Source: Paracoccaceae bacterium (GTDB taxonomy: Bacteria > Pseudomonadota > Alphaproteobacteria > Rhodobacterales > Rhodobacteraceae). From it: a stretch of 16,459 bases of DNA. The DNA lies in NCBI GenBank assembly GCA_015487335.1, contig WFPZ01000111.1, forward strand, positions 1 to 16,459. The letters are read 5' to 3'. The position numbers were made by a program, and so were the translations under genes. Under the pieces are notes generated by a model, which saw only the letters and a list, made by a program, of their open reading frames with translations, ran no database searches and was not told the DNA's origin. This document shows positions 7,013-13,984 of this stretch, in pieces (within the stretch, counting starts at the first letter, position 1; the number at the start of each line of letters is the position of its first letter).

Positions 7013-8662
7013 ATGCTGCGCAGTCTCGACATCCGGGACATGCTGATCATCGACCACCTGACGCTGGAGTTCCGGCCCGGGCTCAACGTGCTCACCGGCG
7101 AGACGGGGGCGGGCAAGAGCATCCTGCTCGATGCGCTGGGCTTCGTGCTGGGCTGGCGCGGCCGGGCCGAGCTGGTTCGCGCGGGGGCGGCGCGCGGCGA
7201 GGTGGTGGCGGTGTTCGAACCCGGCCCCGGCCATCCCGCTTGCGCCGTGCTGGAAGAGGCCGGCCTGCCCGTGGAGGACGAGCTCATCCTGCGCCGGGTC
7301 AACACCGCCGAGGGGCGCAAGACCGCCTGGGTCAACGACCGCCGGGTCAGCGGCGAAGTGCTGCGCCGGCTGTCGGCCACCCTGGTGGAGCTGCACGGCC
7401 AGCACGATGACCGCGGCCTGCTCGATGCCCGCGGCCACCGGGCGCTGCTTGACGAATTCGGCGGGCTTTCGGGGCAGGTGCGGAAGGTGCGTGCGGCCTG
7501 GGGCGCCTGGACGGCGGCCCGCGAGGCGCTGGCCGAGGCGGAGGCGGCGCTGGCCGTGGCGCGGGCGGAGGAGGACTTCCTGCGCCATGCGGTGGCCGAG
7601 CTTGACGAGCTGGACCCCGCCCCCGGCGAGGAGGCGGAGCTGGACGCCCGCCGCCGCCTGATGCAGGCCGCCGAGCGCAACCGCGAGGAAATCGCCCTCG
7701 CCCATGCCGCGCTTTCGCCCGAGGGTGCCGAAGGGCTTCTGGCCGAGGCCCTGCGCCGGCTGGAAGGGGTGGCCGGAGAGGCCGGGGGGCGGCTCGATGC
7801 GCCGCTGGAGGCGCTGGGCCGGGCGCTCGACGAGCTTGGCCACGCCCAGCAGGGGATCGAGGCCTGGATGGCCGAGGCCGCCTTCAGCCCGGCCGAGCTG
7901 GAGGCCACCGAAGAGCGCCTCTTCGCCATCCGCGCCCTGGCTCGCAAGCATGGCGTGCTGCCAGACGATCTGGGCGATCTGGCCGAGGATCTGCGCAGCC
8001 GGCTGGCGGCGCTGGAGGGCGGGGCGGAGGACATCTCGCGCCTTCAGGCCGGGGTGGAGGAGGCCCGCGCCGCCTACGAGGCCGCCGCCGCCGCCCTGGG
8101 GCGGGCCCGGCGCGAGGCGGCCGGCCGGCTCGATGCGGCCATGGCGAAGGAGCTTGCGCCGCTGAAGATGGAGCGCGCCCTTTTCACCACCGAGATCACC
8201 CCCGCCGAGCCCGGCGCCGAGGGCATGGAGAGCGTGGCCTTCACCGTGGCCACCAACCCCGGCGCGCCCCCCGGCCCCCTGCAGCGGATCGCCTCGGGCG
8301 GCGAGCTTTCGCGCTTTCTGCTGGCGCTCAAGGTCTGCCTGACCCGCCAGTCCACCGGGCTGACCATGATCTTCGACGAGATCGACCGCGGCGTGGGCGG
8401 GGCCACCGCCGATGCGGTCGGCCGCCGCCTGGCCGCCCTGGCGTGCGAGGCGCAGGTGCTGGTGGTGACCCATTCGCCGCAGGTGGCCGCCCGCGGCCAG
8501 CACCACTGGAAGGTGGAAAAGGAGGTGAGCGGGGGGGTGACGACCTCGAGGGTGATCCCCCTCGACGACAGCGCCCGGATCGACGAACTGGCCCGCATGC
8601 TGGCCGGCGATACCGTCACCACCGAGGCCCGCGCCGCCGCCCGTGCCCTGCTGGCGGGGTAG
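7013..8662 (+). CDS. recN: DNA repair protein RecN
   Basis: SMC-like ATPase that acts early in recombinational repair of double-strand breaks. It has 549 residues, the standard length. Walker A GETGAGKS is at 29-36. The ABC signature ASGGELSRF is at about 427-435, Walker B MIFDEID at 452-458, and the switch His in THS at 486-488. The Ala/Glu/Arg-rich middle (about 150-370) should form the short coiled-coil arm. A weak site GGGAG at 6999-7003 precedes ATG 7013, and coupling to bamD is likely. The next gene is convergent, so this is the end of the + strand block. The strong Ala/Glu bias of the coiled coil creates long antisense open frames that are not genes. Confidence 0.97.
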   Translation: MLRSLDIRDMLIIDHLTLEFRPGLNVLTGETGAGKSILLDALGFVLGWRGRAELVRAGAARGEVVAVFEPGPGHPACAVLEEAGLPVEDELILRRVNTAEGRKTAWVNDRRVSGEVLRRLSATLVELHGQHDDRGLLDARGHRALLDEFGGLSGQVRKVRAAWGAWTAAREALAEAEAALAVARAEEDFLRHAVAELDELDPAPGEEAELDARRRLMQAAERNREEIALAHAALSPEGAEGLLAEALRRLEGVAGEAGGRLDAPLEALGRALDELGHAQQGIEAWMAEAAFSPAELEATEERLFAIRALARKHGVLPDDLGDLAEDLRSRLAALEGGAEDISRLQAGVEEARAAYEAAAAALGRARREAAGRLDAAMAKELAPLKMERALFTTEITPAEPGAEGMESVAFTVATNPGAPPGPLQRIASGGELSRFLLALKVCLTRQSTGLTMIFDEIDRGVGGATADAVGRRLAALACEAQVLVVTHSPQVAARGQHHWKVEKEVSGGVTTSRVIPLDDSARIDELARMLAGDTVTTEARAAARALLAG

Positions 8663-8843
8663 GGCGGAGGTGATAGCCGCGCCCGGTGGCGCCTTGCGCT
8701 TGATGCCCCGGGCATGCCCCTGCCTGCCCTTCGGTTGCGAAAACCGGCGAATCCGATCAGGAGCGGGGTGCTCTCCTGCCAACCGGAATCTGTAAAGGCC
8801 CGACCGGGCACTGACGCGCGTTTTCCGACAGAAGAGGGCTGGG
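8663..8843. other. Convergent intergenic region recN / FAD dehydrogenase
   Basis: 181 nt without a convincing gene. Several weak hairpins are visible: ATGCCC/GGGCAT at 8703-8715, CGGTT/AACCG at 8732-8746, AGGAG/CTCCT at 8759-8777, and GCCC/GGGC at 8798-8809. Read on the - strand, the last one is followed by CTTTA, so it could be a weak terminator of the dehydrogenase gene. None has a proper T-run on the + strand for recN. Confidence 0.4.
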
Positions 8844-10217
8844 TCAGCCCTGCGGGACGAGCTTGCCGGGGTTGAGGATGTCGTGGGGGTCGAGGGCGCG
8901 CTTGATCTCGGCCATCACGTTCCAGCCGGGGCCGTGTTCGGCCTCCATGTAGCCCAGCTTGCCCATGCCGATGCCGTGTTCGCCGGTTACCGTGCCGCCC
9001 AGCCGCAGGGCGCGTTCGGCCATGCGGGCAGACAGGCGCAGGGCCTCGTCCATCTCGGCCTTGTCGGCGCGGTCCACCAGCAGCAGGGCGTGGAAGTTGC
9101 CGTCGCCCACATGGCCCAGGATCGGCCCTTGCAGCGGCGATGCGGCGATGTCGGCACGGGTCTCCTCCACCGCCTCGGCCAGGCGCGAGATCGGCACGCA
9201 GATGTCGGTAACCACGGCACTTGCGCCGGGGCGCAGCGCCAGCCCGGCATAGAAGGCGTTGTGGCGCATGGTCCACAGGGCGGTGCGGTCTTCGGTGCGG
9301 TCCGACCAGCGGAAGCCCGAGCCGTTGAAATCGGCCACGATCTCGCCGAAGCGCCTGGCATCCTCGGCCACCGCGCCTGGCGAGCCGTGAAACTCCACCA
9401 TCAGGTGCGGAAGTTGCGGGAAATCGGTGCCGGCATACCGGTTGAAGGCCTCCGCCGAGGTTTCGTCGACGAATTCGATGCGGGCCATCGGGATGCCCGT
9501 CTGGATGGTGGCGATCACCGCGTTGACCGCATCGGAGATGCTGGGGAAGGCGCAGACCGCAGCCGAGATCGCCTCGGGCTGGCCGTGCAGGCGCAGGGTC
9601 AGCTCGGTGATCAGCCCCAGCGTGCCCTCCGACCCCACCAGCAGGGCCGTGAGGTCATAGCCCGTCGAGGACTTGCGCGCCCGCGTGCCGGTGCGGATGA
9701 CGCGCCCGTCGGCCAGCACCGCCTGCGTGGCGAGCACGTTGTCGCGCATGGTGCCGTAGCGCACCGCGGTGGTGCCGCTGGCGCGGGTGGCGGCCATGCC
9801 CCCCAGCGTGGCATTGGCACCGGGATCGACCGGGAAGAACAGCCCCGTGGCGCGCAGCTCGCGGTTCAGCTCTTCGCGCGTCAGGCCGGGCTGGACGACC
9901 ACGTCCATGTCTTCGGCGTTGATCTTCAGCACCCGGTTCATGCGCGAGAAATCCACCGCCACCCCGCCGCGGAGCGCCAGCGCGTGCCCCTCCAGCGAGG
10001 TGCCGGCCCCCCAGCCCACCACCGGGCAGCGCTCGGCGGCGCAGATCTTCACCAGCTCGGCCACCTCTTCGGTGGTCTCCGGCCAGGCCACCGCATCGGG
10101 CGGGGCAGGCGGGAAATGGGTTTCGGAATGGCCGTGCGCCTCCAGATCGGGCTTGGAACGGCTCAGGCGATTGCCTAAGAGTGTGGAAAGTCTGGTAAGT
10201 GCGGTTTCGATGCTCAT
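8844..10217 (-). CDS. FAD-linked D-lactate dehydrogenase-like protein
   Basis: 457-residue flavoprotein of the FAD_binding_4 / FAD-oxidase C family, probably oxidising a D-2-hydroxyacid (most likely D-lactate) to the 2-oxo acid and passing electrons to cytochrome c or the quinone pool. The PCMH FAD domain (about 40-215) has VVGWGAGTSLEGHA at 66-79, the DPGANATLGGM loop at 131-141 and SEGTLGLITELTL at 196-208. The C-terminal domain has TDICVPISRL at 337-346, HVGDGNFH at 369-376, GEHGIG at 412-417 and DPHDILNPGK at 443-452. These resemble mitochondrial LDHD and Dld-type enzymes more closely than glycolate oxidase GlcD. D-2-hydroxyglutarate dehydrogenase remains possible. GAGG (complement of 10226-10229) lies 8 nt before the start. 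It is divergent from the ClC gene. Confidence 0.87.
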   Translation of the reverse strand: MSIETALTRLSTLLGNRLSRSKPDLEAHGHSETHFPPAPPDAVAWPETTEEVAELVKICAAERCPVVGWGAGTSLEGHALALRGGVAVDFSRMNRVLKINAEDMDVVVQPGLTREELNRELRATGLFFPVDPGANATLGGMAATRASGTTAVRYGTMRDNVLATQAVLADGRVIRTGTRARKSSTGYDLTALLVGSEGTLGLITELTLRLHGQPEAISAAVCAFPSISDAVNAVIATIQTGIPMARIEFVDETSAEAFNRYAGTDFPQLPHLMVEFHGSPGAVAEDARRFGEIVADFNGSGFRWSDRTEDRTALWTMRHNAFYAGLALRPGASAVVTDICVPISRLAEAVEETRADIAASPLQGPILGHVGDGNFHALLLVDRADKAEMDEALRLSARMAERALRLGGTVTGEHGIGMGKLGYMEAEHGPGWNVMAEIKRALDPHDILNPGKLVPQG

Positions 10218-10303
10218 GAGTGTCGCCTCGCATGGACAGGTGCGACCCTAGGCCAAGCGGGCGGCGAGGGAAAGTGCAAGGCAGGGCCCGCGGGCGGCAG
10301 AAC
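10218..10303. promoter_or_regulatory. Divergent promoter region, dehydrogenase / ClC
   Basis: 86 nt between two divergent starts must hold promoters for both genes. The only CTAG nearby forms a palindrome CCTAGG at 10247-10252. Read on the - strand it gives a -10-like TAGGGT (complement of 10245-10250), about 27 nt before the dehydrogenase start, with a weak -35 (TTTCCC) 17 nt upstream. No clear -35 is visible for the + strand. If the ClC gene starts at GTG 10220, the whole region would be coding. Confidence 0.35.
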
Positions 10304-11992
10304 ATGGGTGAAGCGCCAAAATCGCTGATCGCACGGCAGATCGACGATGCCCTGTGCGCCTGCCGCGACGGCTGGAAGATCCTGCGCGAGCACGGCCCCG
10401 GCCAGATCCAGTTCTGGTTCATCGCCCTGGCGGTGGGCATCGCCGCCGGCTTCGCGGCGCTGGGCTTTCGCGTCGCCATCACCGAGCTGCAGTCCTGGCT
10501 TTACGGGATCGACGATCCGGCGCGCATCCACACCCTGGCCAGGACGATCCCGGCCTACTGGATATTCTTCCTGCCGGTAGCGGGCGGGCTGGTGGTGGGG
10601 CTGATCCTGCATTTCTTCACCGATGACGGGCGGGTGCGATCGGTGGCCGAGGTGATCGAGGGGGCGGCGCTCAACGAGGGCCGGGTGGAACAGCGCGCCG
10701 GCCTCGCCTCGGCGCTGGCTTCGATGATCACCCTTTCCTCGGGCGGATCCTCGGGGCGCGAGGGGCCGGTGGTGCACCTGGCCGGGGTGATCTCCACCTG
10801 GGTGTCCAACCGGATCAACGCCTCCGGCATCACCGGGCGCGACCTGCTGGGCTGCGCCGTGGCAGCCGCGGTCTCGGCCAGTTTCAACGCTCCGATCGCG
10901 GGGGCGCTGTTTGCGCTGGAGGTGGTGCTGCGCCATTTCGCGGTGCATGCCTTCGCGCCCATCGTCATCGCCTCGGTGGCCGGCACGGTGATCGGCCGGC
11001 TGTTTTACGGCAATGTCACCGAGTTCGTCCTGCCCGCCGGCAGCGCCCTGGGGTTCTATGTGGAGCTTCCGGCCTATCTGATTCTCGGTCTGGTCTGCGG
11101 GCTGGTGGCGGTGGTGCTGATGCGTGCAATCTTCTGGGCCGACGACGTGGGCACTGCAGTGCAGAAGGCCATCGGCCTGCCGCGCTACCTGCGCCCGGCG
11201 CTGGCCGGGGCGCTTCTGGGCGGGCTGGCGATCTGGTTCCCGCATATCATCGGGGTGGGCTACGAGACCACCTCGCGGGCGCTCACCGGCGAGCTGCTTC
11301 TGGGCGAGGCGATCGTGTTCGCGGTGCTCAAGACGGCGGCGGTGGCCATCACCATGGCCGGGCGGATGGGCGGCGGGGTGTTCTCGCCCTCGTTGATGGT
11401 GGGGGCGCTCACCGGCCTGGCCTTCGGCTATATCGCCACCGGCATCTTCCCCACGGTTTCGGGTTCGCAGACGCTTTACGCGCTGGCGGGCATGGGGGCG
11501 GTGGCGGCCGCCGTGCTGGGGGCGCCGATCTCGACCACGCTGATCGTGTTCGAGCTGACCGGCGACTGGCAGACCGGGCTGGCGGTGATGGTGGCGGTGT
11601 CGATTTCCACCGCGCTGGCCTCGCGGCTGGTGGACCGCTCCTTCTTCCTCACCCTGCTGGAGCGGCGCGGCGTGCACCTGGCCGCGGGCCCCCAGGCCTA
11701 CCTGCTGGGCATGTTCCGCTGCGCCCGGCTGTTGCGCCCGCGCGACCACCCCGATGCCCCTCCCGAGGAGGAATGCCGCAGGCTGATCGACCAGGGCCTC
11801 TACATCGACGTCAACGCCACGCTGGAAAGCGCCATGCCGTTGTTCGAGAAGTCCGGGCTGTCCTTCATCCCGGTGGTGACGCTCGATGGCGAGGATGGCG
11901 CGCCAAGGCTGTGGGGCACCCTGCACCATGTGGATGCGCTGCGCGAATACAACCGGGCGCTGGCGGAAACGGCGGCCGAGGAGCACTCGTGA
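10304..11992 (+). CDS. ClC-family chloride channel/transporter
   Basis: Integral membrane anion transport protein, 562 residues from ATG 10304. It has many hydrophobic helices between about 35 and 445. The GREGP motif at 151-155 includes the gating glutamate E153. FNAPIAGALFALE is at about 194-206 and the GGGVFSPSLMVGA pore motif at about 356-368. The tail (about 470-555) contains one recognisable CBS-like unit (VNATLESAMPLFEKSGLSFI, then GTLHHVDALREY). Three positions differ from the E. coli H+/Cl- exchanger, by my hand alignment. The GSGIP segment is degenerate (VRSVA, about 111-115), the proton-path E203 is Val (V207), and the Y445 equivalent appears to be Phe (F448). This favours a passive channel or an atypical transporter. 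The start is uncertain: GTG 10220 and GTG 10274 are in frame, but ATG 10304 best matches family N-termini. No strong Shine-Dalgarno precedes it. Confidence 0.92.
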   Translation: MGEAPKSLIARQIDDALCACRDGWKILREHGPGQIQFWFIALAVGIAAGFAALGFRVAITELQSWLYGIDDPARIHTLARTIPAYWIFFLPVAGGLVVGLILHFFTDDGRVRSVAEVIEGAALNEGRVEQRAGLASALASMITLSSGGSSGREGPVVHLAGVISTWVSNRINASGITGRDLLGCAVAAAVSASFNAPIAGALFALEVVLRHFAVHAFAPIVIASVAGTVIGRLFYGNVTEFVLPAGSALGFYVELPAYLILGLVCGLVAVVLMRAIFWADDVGTAVQKAIGLPRYLRPALAGALLGGLAIWFPHIIGVGYETTSRALTGELLLGEAIVFAVLKTAAVAITMAGRMGGGVFSPSLMVGALTGLAFGYIATGIFPTVSGSQTLYALAGMGAVAAAVLGAPISTTLIVFELTGDWQTGLAVMVAVSISTALASRLVDRSFFLTLLERRGVHLAAGPQAYLLGMFRCARLLRPRDHPDAPPEEECRRLIDQGLYIDVNATLESAMPLFEKSGLSFIPVVTLDGEDGAPRLWGTLHHVDALREYNRALAETAAEEHS

Positions 11993-12058
11993 CGGCCGGG
12001 CAGGGGGTGCCCTCCCGGGGATATCCGGGCGAAAGGGGGCGGGGCGCGGCCGGCGGGC
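11993..12058. other. Convergent gap ClC / aminopeptidase with small hairpins
   Basis: 66 nt hold GGGCA (11998-12002) / TGCCC (12008-12012), and CCCGG (12014-12018) / CCGGG (12025-12029) around the palindrome GGATATCC. Neither is followed by a T-run, so termination of the two convergent genes is not explained by a classical intrinsic terminator. Confidence 0.35.
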
Positions 12059-13855
12059 TCAGATCGGCGCGGTGGCGCGTTCCAGCCAGGCGCGGGCGGT
12101 GGCGCCGACCCGCGGGCCGATCCTTTCGGCCACCTGCGCGTGATAGGCGTTGAGCCAGGCGCGCTCGCCGGGTGACAGGCGGGCCGGGTCGATCAGCCGG
12201 GCATCCAGCGGCACGAAGGTCAGCGTTTCGAAGTCCAGCATCTCGCGGGCGTCCGCGCCCTCGATCGGCGGGGCCTCGCGCACCGCCACAAGGTTTTCCA
12301 GCCGGATGCCGAAGGCGCCCTCCCGGTAATAGCCCGGTTCGTTGGAGAGGATCATCCCCGGTTCCAGCGCAAGCTCGCTGATGCGCGAGATCCGCGCCGG
12401 GCCTTCGTGCACGGAAAGATACGAGCCCACCCCGTGGCCGGTGCCGTGGTCATAGTCCAGCCCGGCGCGCCACAGCGCCGCGCGCGCCAGCGGGTCGAGG
12501 TCGCGCCCGGCCAGCCCCCTGGGCCAGCGGGCCCGCGAAATGGCGATCATCCCCTGCAGGACCCGGGTGTAGCAGGCCTTCTGTTCGTCGCTCACCGGGC
12601 CGGTGGCCATGGTGCGGGTGATGTCGGTGGTGCCGTCGGGATACTGGCCGCCGGAATCCACCAGCAGCAGATCGCCGGGCTCGATCGTCCGGTTGGTGGT
12701 CTCGCTCACCCGGTAATGGACGATCGCCCCGTTGGGGCCCGTGCCGCAGATCGTCTCGAAGCTGATGTCGTGCAGCTTGCCGGTGGCGCGGCGGAACTCT
12801 TCCAGCCGCCTGACCACGTCGATTTCGGTCAGCCCGCCCGCGGGCAGCCGGTTGTCGAGCCAGGCGAGAAACTCCACCATCGCCGCCCCGTCGCGCAGAT
12901 GGGCGGCCCGGGCGCCGGCCAGCTCTGCCGCATTCTTGCGCGCCTTGGGCAGCAGGCAGGGATCGGCGGCGAAGGCCACCTCCGTCCCCGCCTCCTGCAG
13001 TATCTGCGAGACCGCCAGCGGGGCGCTGTCGCGGTCCACCCGCACCGGGCCTTCCAATGCGGCCAAGGCCGAGGGGAAGGCGGCGCGCTCGCGCAGCCTT
13101 ACCTGCCCGTCGAGGGACAGCCCGCGGGCCCTGGACGGATCGGTGAACAGGGTCACCGAGGCGTCGTCGTGCAGGATCGCGAAGGCCTGCACCACCGGCA
13201 CGCGGGGGATGTCCGAGCCGCGGATGTTGAGCAGCCAGCAGATGCTGTCGGGCAGGGTCAGCACCGCCGCGCGCTGGCCCGCCTCGCGCAGACCGGCGGC
13301 CAGGCGGGCGCGTTTCTCCCTCGAAGGCTCGCCGGCGTATTCCAGCGGATGGGCGGTGATCTTCCCGCTCGGGGGCGGCGGCTGGTCGGCCCAGATCCTG
13401 TCGACCAGATTGTCGCAGGGCGTCAGTTCCACCGCGCTGCCCGCCAGGCCCTCGCGGGCGCGCGCGATCTCGCCCTCGGTGTGCAGCCAGGGGTCGAATC
13501 CCACGCGCCCGCCCTCGGGCAGGTGTTCCCTCAGCCAGTCGGCCAGCTTCACCTCGGGCCAGTCCACCGGCGTGAAATGATCCAGCGAGACCTGCGCCCT
13601 GACCTGCACCCGGTAGCGCCCGTCCACGAACAGCCCGGCCTCGTTTCCCAGCACCACGCAGAACCCGGCCGAGCCGGTGAAGCCGGTCAGCCAGGCCAGG
13701 CGCGCGTCATGGGGGGCGACGAATTCGCCCTGATGGGCATCGGCGCGCGGCACGATGAAGCCGGCCAGCCCCTCGCGGGCGATCTCGGCGCGCAGGGCGG
13801 CCAGGCGCGGCGGGCCCTGCTCGGGGTGGGCGCTTTCCTCGAATGTCTGGAACAT
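12059..13855 (-). CDS. Xaa-Pro aminopeptidase (M24B), three-domain type
   Basis: Cytoplasmic metallopeptidase predicted to remove an N-terminal residue before proline. The 598 residues are longer than E. coli PepP (441) and match the three-domain XPNPEP1-like layout: two creatinase-like N-terminal domains (about 15-160 and 165-320) and a pita-bread catalytic domain (about 325-540) plus a C-terminal tail. All five metal ligands are visible: D400 (LLLVDSGGQY), D411 (TTDITRT), H474 (HGTGHGVG), E506 (SNEPGYY) and E520 (IRLEN). The active-site histidines H380 (IVHYR) and H483 (SVHEG) are also present. On the coding strand AAGG lies 7 nt before ATG. The gene is 129 nt behind cobT, in a gap with a long hairpin, so it may or may not share the cob transcript. 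Confidence 0.93.
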   Translation of the reverse strand: MFQTFEESAHPEQGPPRLAALRAEIAREGLAGFIVPRADAHQGEFVAPHDARLAWLTGFTGSAGFCVVLGNEAGLFVDGRYRVQVRAQVSLDHFTPVDWPEVKLADWLREHLPEGGRVGFDPWLHTEGEIARAREGLAGSAVELTPCDNLVDRIWADQPPPPSGKITAHPLEYAGEPSREKRARLAAGLREAGQRAAVLTLPDSICWLLNIRGSDIPRVPVVQAFAILHDDASVTLFTDPSRARGLSLDGQVRLRERAAFPSALAALEGPVRVDRDSAPLAVSQILQEAGTEVAFAADPCLLPKARKNAAELAGARAAHLRDGAAMVEFLAWLDNRLPAGGLTEIDVVRRLEEFRRATGKLHDISFETICGTGPNGAIVHYRVSETTNRTIEPGDLLLVDSGGQYPDGTTDITRTMATGPVSDEQKACYTRVLQGMIAISRARWPRGLAGRDLDPLARAALWRAGLDYDHGTGHGVGSYLSVHEGPARISRISELALEPGMILSNEPGYYREGAFGIRLENLVAVREAPPIEGADAREMLDFETLTFVPLDARLIDPARLSPGERAWLNAYHAQVAERIGPRVGATARAWLERATAPI

Positions 13856-13890
13856 GGGCCTGCCTTCTTCTGTCCGGCGATACTTTTCTG

Positions 13891-13934
13891 CGCAGGCATG
13901 AAATCCTGCCGCGCGGCCGGATTCAATGCCTGCG
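13891..13934. repeat. Long imperfect hairpin between cobT and the aminopeptidase
   Basis: CGCAGGCAT (13891-13899) pairs perfectly with ATGCCTGCG (13926-13934). After a 2x2 internal loop, AATCC (13902-13906) pairs with GGATT (13919-13923). After one mismatch, GCC (13908-13910) pairs with GGC (13915-13917) around the tetraloop GCGC. That is 17 pairs within 44 nt. ATACT (13880-13884) and AGTAT (13940-13944) extend the dyad outward. No T-run follows on either strand. It ends about 35 nt upstream of the aminopeptidase start. Confidence 0.65.
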
Positions 13935-13964
13935 GCGCGAGTATTTCGGCAAGGTGAAGGGGAT

Positions 13965-13974
13965 TTTCGCGAAA
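13965..13974. other. Palindrome TTTCGCGAAA behind cobT
   Basis: A perfect 10-bp palindrome about 10 nt beyond the cobT stop. It is AT-rich outside a central CGCG, and could be a protein-binding site or chance. Confidence 0.3.
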
Positions 13975-13984
13975 GGCCCCGCGC

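Noticed and set aside
6065..8782. Very long open frame on the - strand opposite bamD and recN
   Set aside because: It is antisense to two well-supported genes. In high-GC DNA the complementary frame has few stops, and its composition (Gly/Gln/His/Arg-rich) has no recognisable domain.
8883..10178. Long + strand frame opposite the dehydrogenase
   Set aside because: The - strand gene has all flavoprotein motifs. This frame is a high-GC artefact.
10220..10303. N-terminal extension of the ClC protein from GTG 10220
   Set aside because: It would add an Arg-rich stretch not expected for the family, and would start 2 nt beyond the divergent start, leaving no promoter space.
12407..13957. Long + strand frame opposite the aminopeptidase
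   Set aside because: It is antisense to a complete peptidase with all metal ligands, and no family resemblance is visible.
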